Made by a program: the position numbers and the translations under genes. A stretch of 27,688 bases of DNA from JALZEG01 sp046263255 (GTDB taxonomy: Bacteria; Actinomycetota; CADDZG01; WHSQ01). A model generated the notes under the pieces. That model did no database searches and was not told the DNA's origin. It saw nothing but the letters and a program-made list of their open reading frames with translations. Positions 7,053-13,958 of the stretch are shown here, piece after piece. Location: contig JBHELD010000025.1 of the NCBI GenBank assembly GCA_046263255.1, positions 1-27,688 of the forward strand, read 5' to 3'. Each line of letters starts with the position of its first letter. The first letter of the stretch is position 1.

Positions 7053-8273
7053 TTACGTCCGGACGCGGACCTTTCCCTGCATCACGTCGCCGTGGAGGAA
7101 ACAGAGGTAGTTCACGGCGCCATTACCGGTGGACTTCCGGAACCTCACGTCGTATGGATCGATACCAGCGGCGGGCGGCGACATGTCCTCCGCCGTGAAG
7201 CCGCGGATGCCCGAGTGCTCGACGTCGTTCATGCCGTTCCACACGCCGTTGCCCATGCCGCCGTTGAACGGCCCGTCGAGGTCGAACTCGAGCTGCGACC
7301 CCTCGGGGCAGAGCGGCGGCCCGTCCTCCTGCTCCTGAGCGGGGGTGTCGGGTCCCGCGCCGGCATCGCCGTCCGGGTCGCACATCGCGGGATCGAACGG
7401 CATGTTGAAGACCGCCGGGATCGGCAGCGACACCGTATGGTCCTCGAAGACCAGGTGGTCGAAGTGCCACCTGACGGTATCGCCCCTGCCGATCACGAGC
7501 GTCTTCGGATAGAACTCGAGCAGCGTGACGTGCCCGGTGTCGACGCCTGCCCACGCATCCCAGACCCTCCGTCCCGACTCCGTCCGATGTGACGTCCGCT
7601 TGGCGCTGTACTTCGCGTGGGTGGCCCTCGCGAGGTCCGTATCCCACCGAAGCTGCCGCTCGCGCGCGTCGTCGATGGCGGACTGGGGAGTGGCCGCCGC
7701 CGGGTCTCCCACGACCCTCACGCGCACCCGCATGTTGCGGTGCACGAGACAGATGACCCAGAAGGTGGAGCCGGGAGCGGCGTTCACGGTAGCGGTGAAC
7801 CTGAGGGGCTCTCCCGGCCCCTGCGGGGCGCCCGAGTTCAGTACGTCGTCGCCGCCGTAGTTACACGGGTCCTGGGCGTCTCCGCCACACGTCGGATCCG
7901 TCGGCGTCACGATCGCGCCGAAGTTGTCCTTGAACGCGGTCGCGCCGTCGTCCGGATCGGTGTCGTAGAACGAGAAGGGACCGGTTCCTTCGGCATTGTC
8001 TTCGATCCAGTCCGCGGCGCCGACGCCCGCGGGCAGCATCGTCGCAGTGTGGAACCCGTGGATCTCGAAAGTGATCCTGTCTCCCTGATGGACGTTGACC
8101 GTGTCCGGAGCGAGGAATCGCATCGACTCCGCGGTGGCGCCCGAGACATCCAGCGCTTCGCCGACCTGGATGCTCACCCCCGCGTGTCCGGCCGACGCCG
8201 GCGGCGACGCCGTCATCCCACCCGCGGCCAGCGCGGTCGCCATCAGCGCAACCCAGGCTTTCTTTCGGATCAA
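7053..8273 (-). CDS. Secreted protein with two cupredoxin domains
   Basis: This is a 406-residue exported protein. The start is TTG 8273, seven bases after a strong AAAGGAG. Residues 1-30 are a Sec signal peptide with an ASA-type cleavage site near 28. Domain 1 (about 35-188) has a full type-1 copper ligand set: His75, then CLVHRNM with Cys175, His178 and Met181, in the spacing known from amicyanin. Domain 2 (about 250-406) repeats it with His279, Cys391, His394 and Met398. Extra Cys pairs (129/137, 298/322) may form disulfides. The two copper sites suggest extracytoplasmic electron transfer or copper handling, but no trinuclear-oxidase motifs (HxH pairs) are visible, so I do not call it a multicopper oxidase or nitrite reductase. 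It appears to be monocistronic, ending at a strong terminator. Confidence 0.85.
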   Translation of the reverse strand: MIRKKAWVALMATALAAGGMTASPPASAGHAGVSIQVGEALDVSGATAESMRFLAPDTVNVHQGDRITFEIHGFHTATMLPAGVGAADWIEDNAEGTGPFSFYDTDPDDGATAFKDNFGAIVTPTDPTCGGDAQDPCNYGGDDVLNSGAPQGPGEPLRFTATVNAAPGSTFWVICLVHRNMRVRVRVVGDPAAATPQSAIDDARERQLRWDTDLARATHAKYSAKRTSHRTESGRRVWDAWAGVDTGHVTLLEFYPKTLVIGRGDTVRWHFDHLVFEDHTVSLPIPAVFNMPFDPAMCDPDGDAGAGPDTPAQEQEDGPPLCPEGSQLEFDLDGPFNGGMGNGVWNGMNDVEHSGIRGFTAEDMSPPAAGIDPYDVRFRKSTGNGAVNYLCFLHGDVMQGKVRVRT

Positions 8274-8381
8274 GGGGGAGCTCCTTTCGTTGCCACCGCC
8301 GCTTGCGGAGAACTCTGTACAACTACAGGAAGCAGAGCGGGGTGTCGAGGGAAATCTGCGGATGTCGGGGTTTTCGGAGCT

Positions 8382-9293
8382 TTATCCCGATAGGAGCTGG
8401 ATGACCAGTCCGTCCAGGATGTCCCTTTCCGAGACGAGGACCTCGGCCGCGTCGAAGACCTCCATCACGCTCAGCAGGATCTCGGCCCCGGGCACGATCA
8501 CGTCGACGCGGCCCGGTTCGAGGCCGCGGACCCGTTTGCGTCTCTCGTACGGGAGCGACTCGAGACGGCGCGCGAGCCGGCGCACGTCGCCGTGCGAGAG
8601 CACCGAGTGGTGCGTGACCTCCGGGTCGTAGACGAGAGCGCCGGCCTTGAGCGCCGCCAGCTGCGTCACGGTTCCCGCGACGCCGACGACGCGCGCGCCC
8701 GCGGGAGCCGCGAGGTCGCTCTTCACCTCGCCGAGCGCGCCCTCGACCTCCGTGCGAAGCGCCTCCAGCTCTTCCCGGGCCGGAGGATCCGAGCGCAGAT
8801 GCTTCTCGAGCATCCGCACACAGCCGACATCGAGCGACACCAGACGCTCGGGTTGGTCCCGCCCGACGATGAGCTCCGTCGAGCCGCCGCCGATGTCGAC
8901 GACGAGCACGGGCTCGCCGAGCGCGAGATCCGATCGCGCCCCGAGGAACGTCGTACGCGCCTCGGCCTCGCCGGACAAGAGCTCGGCCTCCGCGCCGGTG
9001 AGCCTGCGCACGCCCTCGAAGAACTCGTTCCGGTTGTGCGCGTCGCGTAGCGCGGAAGTGCCGGTCACGCGCACCTTCGTCACCTCGTACTCCCCGCAGA
9101 CCGCGGCGTACTCCGCGATCGTCCGGAGCGTGCGCTCGAGCGCCCTGGGCGCGAGGACGCGGCGCTCGTTCACGCCCTCCCCCAGGCGTGTGATCGTCAG
9201 GCGGCGCTCGAGCGCGCGGAATCCGTCCGCGAGCTCTTCGGCGACCAGCAGCCGCGTCGAGTTCGTCCCGACGTCGATGGCAGCTACCCTCAC
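8382..9293 (-). CDS. ppx: Ppx/GppA exopolyphosphatase family
   Basis: This 303-residue protein belongs to the ASKHA-fold Ppx/GppA family, which removes phosphate from polyphosphate chains or from pppGpp. The phosphate-1 loop AIDVGTNSTRLL starts at residue 5, the catalytic Glu is likely Glu110 in LLSGEAEA, and the phosphate-2 loop is VVDIGGGSTEL (131-141). GVAGTVTQLAALK corresponds to the adenosine-loop region. Only the two N-terminal lobes are present, as in short actinobacterial homologues; the C-terminal HD domain of E. coli Ppx is absent. The start is GTG 9293, overlapping the DUF501 stop as GTGA. It is the last gene of the eno-side run. The exact substrate (polyphosphate or pppGpp) cannot be told from sequence. 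Confidence 0.92.
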   Translation of the reverse strand: MRVAAIDVGTNSTRLLVAEELADGFRALERRLTITRLGEGVNERRVLAPRALERTLRTIAEYAAVCGEYEVTKVRVTGTSALRDAHNRNEFFEGVRRLTGAEAELLSGEAEARTTFLGARSDLALGEPVLVVDIGGGSTELIVGRDQPERLVSLDVGCVRMLEKHLRSDPPAREELEALRTEVEGALGEVKSDLAAPAGARVVGVAGTVTQLAALKAGALVYDPEVTHHSVLSHGDVRRLARRLESLPYERRKRVRGLEPGRVDVIVPGAEILLSVMEVFDAAEVLVSERDILDGLVIQLLSG

Positions 9294-9724
9294 GTCTTCT
9301 CGACCATCACGCAGGGCTCGACGCAATCCGGCCACTCGGTCGCGGCCAGCGCCAGCGCGCCGATCGGGTTCGGAGGGTCCGCCAGCTCGTGCGCGAGGTG
9401 TGCGTGCAGGCACTTGACGCGGTCGGGGCCGCCGCCGGGAGGACCCCCGGACTCCTTGATCACGAGATGCGCGTCGCGCCGCTCCCGATAGCGGCGCAGA
9501 GCGACCTCGAGGCGCTCGCGCAGCGCACGGTCGCGCGCGAGCCTCTCCGTCATCGCCGCCATGGTCCCGCTCGCCTCCAACCCGCTCGCGCGCCTGACGA
9601 GGATCGGGCACGTCAACCAGAAGGTCGTGGGAAAGGGCGAACCGTCCTCCATCAGGGGATGGCTCTCGATCACCATCGGCACGCCGAGGTGACACCGTGC
9701 TGCGACTCCCCAGGAGCCGCGCAC
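9290..9724 (-). CDS. DUF501 domain-containing protein (start uncertain)
   Basis: This is an actinobacterial DUF501 protein, function unknown, in its usual place between ftsB and ppx. Family-typical parts are GSPFPTTFWLTCPILVRRAS, ASGTMAAMTERLA and DRVKCLHAHLAHELA, plus two nearby Cys at the end (CVEPC). The first ordinary start in frame is GTG 9724, giving 144 residues. Family resemblance continues upstream (EDRAVVEAQLERP) to about 9787, where GTA overlaps the S1 gene stop as GTAG, nine bases after AAGGAAGG. The natural start may therefore be GTA 9787 (165 residues), a former GTG, or a base error. The other junctions in this operon use GTGA overlaps. Confidence 0.85.
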   Translation of the reverse strand: MRGSWGVAARCHLGVPMVIESHPLMEDGSPFPTTFWLTCPILVRRASGLEASGTMAAMTERLARDRALRERLEVALRRYRERRDAHLVIKESGGPPGGGPDRVKCLHAHLAHELADPPNPIGALALAATEWPDCVEPCVMVEKT

Positions 9725-9783
9725 GGGCCGCTCGAGTTGCGCCTCGACGACCGCGCGGTCCTCGGGGGAATGGCGGAGCGAAG

Positions 9784-10149
9784 CTACCGCTTGCCGCCTT
9801 CCTTGTGGCGCTTGAGGTCCACCAGACGCTCCTGGCTCTGGTGCATGAACTTCTTGAGCTTCTGCTCGAACTCGGGGTCGCGGCCGCCCTTGCGCGCGGG
9901 CCGCTCCTCGTAACCGGGCTCGGCTTGCTTGATCGACAGGTCGATCTTCCCGTCTTCCTTCTGGCCGACGACCTTCACCGTCACGCGATCGCCCTCGCGC
10001 ACGTGCTCGCGGATGTCGCGAACGTAGTTCTTGTCGACCTGCGAGATGTGGACCATCCCGCTCTCGCCCGAGTCGAGCTCGACGAACGCGCCGTAATCCA
10101 TGACCTTCTGGATCGTGCCTTCGACGATCTGCCCAACCTCGACTGCCAT
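9784..10149 (-). CDS. S1 domain RNA-binding protein (YabR-like)
   Basis: This 121-residue protein consists of one S1 (OB-fold) RNA-binding domain, about residues 1-75 (VGQIVEGTIQKVMDYGAFVEL, with GMVHIS in the fourth strand), followed by a basic tail rich in Lys and Arg. Small single-S1 proteins of this kind sit beside divIC in Bacillus (yabR) and beside ftsB in actinobacteria; here the gene follows ftsB by 17 bases. A role in RNA or ribosome binding is expected, but the target is not known. The start is ATG 10149 with AAGGGG twelve bases upstream. The larger open frame upstream belongs to another frame of ftsB and eno. Confidence 0.88.
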   Translation of the reverse strand: MAVEVGQIVEGTIQKVMDYGAFVELDSGESGMVHISQVDKNYVRDIREHVREGDRVTVKVVGQKEDGKIDLSIKQAEPGYEERPARKGGRDPEFEQKLKKFMHQSQERLVDLKRHKEGGKR

Positions 10150-10166
10150 GCCAATAGCGTACCCCT

Positions 10167-10559
10167 TCAGGACAATCCGACGAATTCGAGCAGCCGGTCG
10201 ACGAACCCCGGCTCGGGTGGCGGCGGGGGCGCGGCGCGGCGCCGTTCGCGCCGCTCGTCGGCACGGTCGCGGCCCGGCGGCACGACGAGGTACGCGGTCT
10301 CGCCGGGACGGACGAGGCCGATCTGCTCGCGCGCCTTCTGCTCCAGGAAGTCGGGATCGTCCAGCCGCACGATCCGCCGCTCCAGGCGTTCGTTCGTCTC
10401 CTCGATCTCGGCGAGCTCGGCCTTCATCCGCGCGATGCGCTCGTTCTGCTGAATCAGCTCGAGCGTCGGCTCGATCGCCATCGCCGCGAGCAGCCCGATC
10501 ACGAGCAGGAAGACGACGAGCCCGGGGCCGACGAACGGGACCCTCCTCGGGAAGCTCAC
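10167..10559 (-). CDS. ftsB: Septum formation initiator FtsB/DivIC
   Basis: This 130-residue bitopic division protein has a short basic N-terminus, one transmembrane helix (about 10-30), a coiled coil (about 33-66) and the FtsB/DivIC signature DDPDFLEQKAREQIGLVRPGE (67-87). It joins FtsL and FtsQ/DivIB to activate septal peptidoglycan synthesis. The C-terminal tail is a Pro-rich spacer (APPPPPEPG) followed by a short amphipathic helix, an extension longer than in E. coli FtsB. The start is GTG 10559, overlapping the enolase stop as GTGA, the standard actinobacterial eno-ftsB arrangement. Confidence 0.92.
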   Translation of the reverse strand: MSFPRRVPFVGPGLVVFLLVIGLLAAMAIEPTLELIQQNERIARMKAELAEIEETNERLERRIVRLDDPDFLEQKAREQIGLVRPGETAYLVVPPGRDRADERRERRRAAPPPPPEPGFVDRLLEFVGLS

Positions 10560-11872
10560 GCCGCGCCCGACCTCCGGAACGCGGCGCGGCCCGCGTAACG
10601 GGCGGAGTCGCCGAGGGCGTCCTCGATTCGCAGCAGCTGGTTGTACTTTGCCGTCCTCTCGCCGCGGGCGGGGGCGCCGGTCTTGATCTGACCGGCGTTG
10701 GTCGCGACGGCGACATCGGCGATCGTCGCGTCCTCGGTCTCGCCCGAGCGGTGGGAGATCATCGTCTCGTAGCCCGCGCGGTGCGCGATGCGGACGCACT
10801 CGAGCGTCTCCGTCAGCGTCCCGATCTGGTTCGGCTTGACGAGGATCGCGTTGCCGGCGCCGAGGTCGATACCGCGCCGGAGCACCTCGGGATTCGTCAC
10901 GAAGAGGTCGTCGCCGACCAGCTGGACGCGGTCGCCGAGCCGCTGCGTCAGCGCCACCCAGCCATCCCAATCGTCCTCCGCCATCCCGTCCTCGATCGAC
11001 ACGATCGGGTAGCGCTCGACCCAGTCGGTCCAGAAGGCGACCATCTCGTCGCTGGACAGCCTGCGATCCTCCGACGCGAGGAAGTAGTCGGCGCCTACTT
11101 CTCGGTTATGCGGGCCGCCCGAGGCCCCGCGTAGCTCCGACGTCGCGGGGTCGAGCGCGAGCGCGATGTCGTCGCCCGGCGTGAACCCCGCGGCCTCGAT
11201 CGCGTCGAGCAGCAGCTCGACGGCCTCGGAGTTCGCACCGAGGTCGGGAGCGAACCCGCCCTCGTCGCCGACGCCCGTCGACAACCCCTTGGAGTCGAGG
11301 ATCTTCTTCAGCGCGTGGTACGTCCGGCTCCCCCATTCGAGCGCCTCCGCGAACGTTCCGGCACCGACCGGCGCGAGCATGAACTCCTGGAGGTCGACGG
11401 AGTTGTCGGCGTGGGCGCCGCCGTTCAGCACGTTCATCATCGGGACGGGGAGCAGGTGAGCGTCGGGGCCGCCGAGATAACGGAACAGCGCGACCCCGAG
11501 CTCGTCGGCGGCCGCGTGCGCCACGGCCAGCGAGGTCCCGAGCATCGCGTTCGCGCCGAGGCCGGACTTGTCGTCGGTCCCGTCGAGGTCGCGCATCATC
11601 GTGTCGATCGAGCGCTGGTCGAGCGCGTCGCTCCCGAGAAGCGTCGGCCCGATCCGGTCGTCGACGTTCGCGACGGCCTTCCGGACGCCCTTGCCGCCGT
11701 AGCGGTCGCCGCCGTCGCGCAGCTCCAGCGCCTCGCCCGCGCCGGTGGACGCCCCCGAAGGGACCGCGGCGCGACCGGACGCGCCCGAGTCCAGCGCGAC
11801 CTCGACCTCGATCGTCGGGTTGCCGCGCGAGTCCAGGACCTCTCGGGCGCGGACGAAGGCGATCTCACTCAC
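10556..11872 (-). CDS. eno: Enolase
   Basis: This is a full-length 438-residue enolase, the glycolytic enzyme converting 2-phosphoglycerate to phosphoenolpyruvate. Clear marks are the N-terminal REVLDSRGNPTIEVEV, the conserved NVLNGGAHADN, the metal- and substrate-binding GDDLFVTNPE, the catalytic Lys in LVKPNQIGTLTET (about 343), and SHRSGETED (about 370) followed by QIKTGAPARGERTAKYNQLLRIE. The start is GTG 11872, nine bases after AAAGGAG. It follows mazG by about 40 bases and is coupled to ftsB by overlap. A Ser-Gly tolerance loop (PSGASTGAGEALELRD) is intact, so activity is expected. Confidence 0.98.
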   Translation of the reverse strand: MSEIAFVRAREVLDSRGNPTIEVEVALDSGASGRAAVPSGASTGAGEALELRDGGDRYGGKGVRKAVANVDDRIGPTLLGSDALDQRSIDTMMRDLDGTDDKSGLGANAMLGTSLAVAHAAADELGVALFRYLGGPDAHLLPVPMMNVLNGGAHADNSVDLQEFMLAPVGAGTFAEALEWGSRTYHALKKILDSKGLSTGVGDEGGFAPDLGANSEAVELLLDAIEAAGFTPGDDIALALDPATSELRGASGGPHNREVGADYFLASEDRRLSSDEMVAFWTDWVERYPIVSIEDGMAEDDWDGWVALTQRLGDRVQLVGDDLFVTNPEVLRRGIDLGAGNAILVKPNQIGTLTETLECVRIAHRAGYETMISHRSGETEDATIADVAVATNAGQIKTGAPARGERTAKYNQLLRIEDALGDSARYAGRAAFRRSGAA

Positions 11873-11915
11873 AGTGATTGACTCCTTTCACAGCCGTAAC
11901 AACTTAGCGCAGTAG

Positions 11916-12884
11916 CTACAGGGACTGGCGGAACCTCAGCGTCGCCTTCGCGAGCGCGCCCTCCGGGTCGACGCCCGCGGAGCGAGCGAGCGCGACGAGC
12001 CAGAACAGGGCCTCGCCGACCGACTCGGGGCCCGCGGGCGCGGCGAGCGCGTCGTCGACCCTCCGCCGCGCCGCCGCCGCGTCCGCGTCGAACCCCAGCC
12101 CCGCGGCGCGCTTCTGCGTCTTGTACGCGGCCACCAGGGCGGGGAGCGACGCGGGGATCCCGTCGAACGGACCCCTGCGCTCCTCCTTCTCGGCCGACTT
12201 GATCGCCTCCCAGTTCGCGACGACGTCCGACGCGCCGCTCACGACGACGTCGCCGAAGACGTGCGGGTGCCGGTGGAGGAGCTTCGCGACGATCCTCTCG
12301 GCGACGCCCGCGAGGTCGAAGCGGCCGTCGTCGGCGGCGAGCTGCGCGTGGAAGACGACCTGCAGGAGCAGGTCGCCCAGCTCCTCTTCGAGCTCGTCGC
12401 CGAACGCGCCTCCGTCGATCGCCTCGAGCACCTCGTGCGCCTCCTCGACCAGGTGCACGCGCAGCGACTCGTGCGTCTGCTCGGCGTCCCACGGGCATCC
12501 GCCCGGCCCCCTCAGCCGCGCCATCACGAGCGCGAGCGTTCCCAGCGTCGCCGCGGCGCGCCTCACGATCGGAGCCCCCTGCGCGGCCGTGACGCCGTCC
12601 GGCGCAGACGCCGGCCCGGACGTGACGATCGCGCCGGCCTCCGCGAGCTCGCGGACCCGCGGCGACGACGGGTCCGCCACGAGAGCATGGCTCGCGCGGG
12701 CGGCGTCGGGCTCGTCGTCGAAAGGCCCCGCCGGGACGCCGGCAGCCGTCAGCCGCTCGACCAGGGGATGGTCCGGGCGCTCGAACAGGACGCATTCCGA
12801 CCCGGTCAGGAGGTCCCACTCGCGCAGCGTCAGCCACTCCCACTCGCCGGGAGCAAGGGGCACGACGACGAGCGCCCGCCGCAC
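11916..12884 (-). CDS. mazG: MazG nucleotide pyrophosphohydrolase with N-terminal extension
   Basis: This 322-residue protein carries a MazG domain (about 115-275). LRGPGGCPWDAEQTHESL starts near residue 124, the metal ligands are Glu147/148 and Glu151 in EEAHE plus Glu167 and Asp171 in EELGD, and the tail WEAIKSAEKEER is typical. MazG hydrolyses (d)NTPs to monophosphates and so limits mutagenic or signalling nucleotides. The first 110 residues resemble a worn remnant of the tetrapyrrole-methylase domain fused to MazG in Bacillus and many actinobacteria, but they are too short to be an active methylase. It lies between the PPIase lipoprotein (six bases upstream) and eno. Confidence 0.92.
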   Translation of the reverse strand: MRRALVVVPLAPGEWEWLTLREWDLLTGSECVLFERPDHPLVERLTAAGVPAGPFDDEPDAARASHALVADPSSPRVRELAEAGAIVTSGPASAPDGVTAAQGAPIVRRAAATLGTLALVMARLRGPGGCPWDAEQTHESLRVHLVEEAHEVLEAIDGGAFGDELEEELGDLLLQVVFHAQLAADDGRFDLAGVAERIVAKLLHRHPHVFGDVVVSGASDVVANWEAIKSAEKEERRGPFDGIPASLPALVAAYKTQKRAAGLGFDADAAAARRRVDDALAAPAGPESVGEALFWLVALARSAGVDPEGALAKATLRFRQSL

Positions 12885-12890
12885 GCGGGT

Positions 12891-13958
12891 CTACCCGGGA
12901 GAGGGCTGCGGCGCGGGGAACATCGGCAGGCTCGGCGACGGCGACGGCTCCGGCGCCTCCCCGGCGGGGATGTCCTCCGCGTCGGCGTCGACGATCCGCC
13001 CGAGCGTCTCGTCCCACTCGCCGTAGCGCGGGTTCACCTCGACGTCGGCCTCCGCGAAGAGGTCGCGCAGGAAGCCCGCCCAGGCCTCGTCCTGCGCGGA
13101 GCCGGCGAGCCGGGCCCGGATCTGCGGTCGCGCCTCCTCGTACGTCGCGGTCCTGCGGGCCCTCACGCGCAGCACGTGCCAGCCGAACTCGCTCCGGACC
13201 GGATCCGAGACCTCGCCGACCTCGAGCGCCGCCGCCGCGTTCTCGAACTCCTCGACGAAGCTGCCCGGCGGCTGGAACCCGAGGTCGCCGGCGTTCTCGG
13301 ACACCGACGGATCGGTCGATTGCTTGCGCGCGAGCTTCGCGAACAATTTGCCGGCCTTCGCGTCCGGCGCGACCTGGAGGCGCCGTGCCAGCCGCTGCGC
13401 CAGGCCTCGCTTCTCGACCAGGATGTGCTGCGTCCGGGTCAGCTCGAACTCCTGCAGGTTCTGCTCGTAGGACGCGCGCAGGTCCTCCTCCGTCGGCTCG
13501 GCGCCGGCGACCACCGCGGCCCGCAGCTCCTGCTCGAGGATGCGGTCACGCACGATCTCGTCGAGGTCGGAGCGGGTGAGTCCCTGCTCCTTCAGGGCCT
13601 CCTCGAACTGGGCCACGTTGGCGAAGTCGGCCTCGATCGACGCGATCTCCTCGTCGACCTCGGCCTCCGTTATCTCGATGCCCCGCTCCTCCGCGGCCGG
13701 CGTCAGGACCGCCCGCATGATGAGGGCCGAGAGCCGGCCCTGCTCGTACTCGCGCTTCAGCGCGGCCGGGTCGCCCTGCTTCGCGAGCTCCTCGAACGAG
13801 GGGCTCGCCACGTAGTCGTCGAGGAGGGCCTGGACCTCGTCCATCGGGATCTTCTCCCCGTAGACCACCGCGGCGGCCGGATCCAGGAGATCGCCGCACG
13901 CGGGGGCGCCGATCAACACCGCAAGCGCGAGGAGCGCAGCGGCTACGCGGCTTCTCAT
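12891..13958 (-). CDS. SurA/PrsA-like peptidyl-prolyl isomerase lipoprotein
   Basis: This 355-residue exported folding factor has a lipoprotein signal ending LIGAPAC, with lipid-attachment Cys21. A SurA_N-like helical region (about 30-170) is followed by a parvulin (rotamase, PPIC) domain at about 176-268 (QHILVEKRG, AGDLGFQPPGSFVEEFE, SEFGWHVLRV). The C-terminus is rich in Pro, Ser and Glu. It should act at the outer face of the membrane on secreted proteins. The start is ATG 13958, overlapping the mfd stop as ATGA. The mfd-PPIase-mazG-eno order is common in actinobacteria. Confidence 0.92.
   Translation of the reverse strand: MRSRVAAALLALAVLIGAPACGDLLDPAAAVVYGEKIPMDEVQALLDDYVASPSFEELAKQGDPAALKREYEQGRLSALIMRAVLTPAAEERGIEITEAEVDEEIASIEADFANVAQFEEALKEQGLTRSDLDEIVRDRILEQELRAAVVAGAEPTEEDLRASYEQNLQEFELTRTQHILVEKRGLAQRLARRLQVAPDAKAGKLFAKLARKQSTDPSVSENAGDLGFQPPGSFVEEFENAAAALEVGEVSDPVRSEFGWHVLRVRARRTATYEEARPQIRARLAGSAQDEAWAGFLRDLFAEADVEVNPRYGEWDETLGRIVDADAEDIPAGEAPEPSPSPSLPMFPAPQPSPG

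Noticed and set aside
9290..10264. DUF501 protein starting at 10264
   Set aside because: The upstream part overlaps the whole S1 gene out of frame and is Arg-rich; the family core begins near 9787 or 9724.
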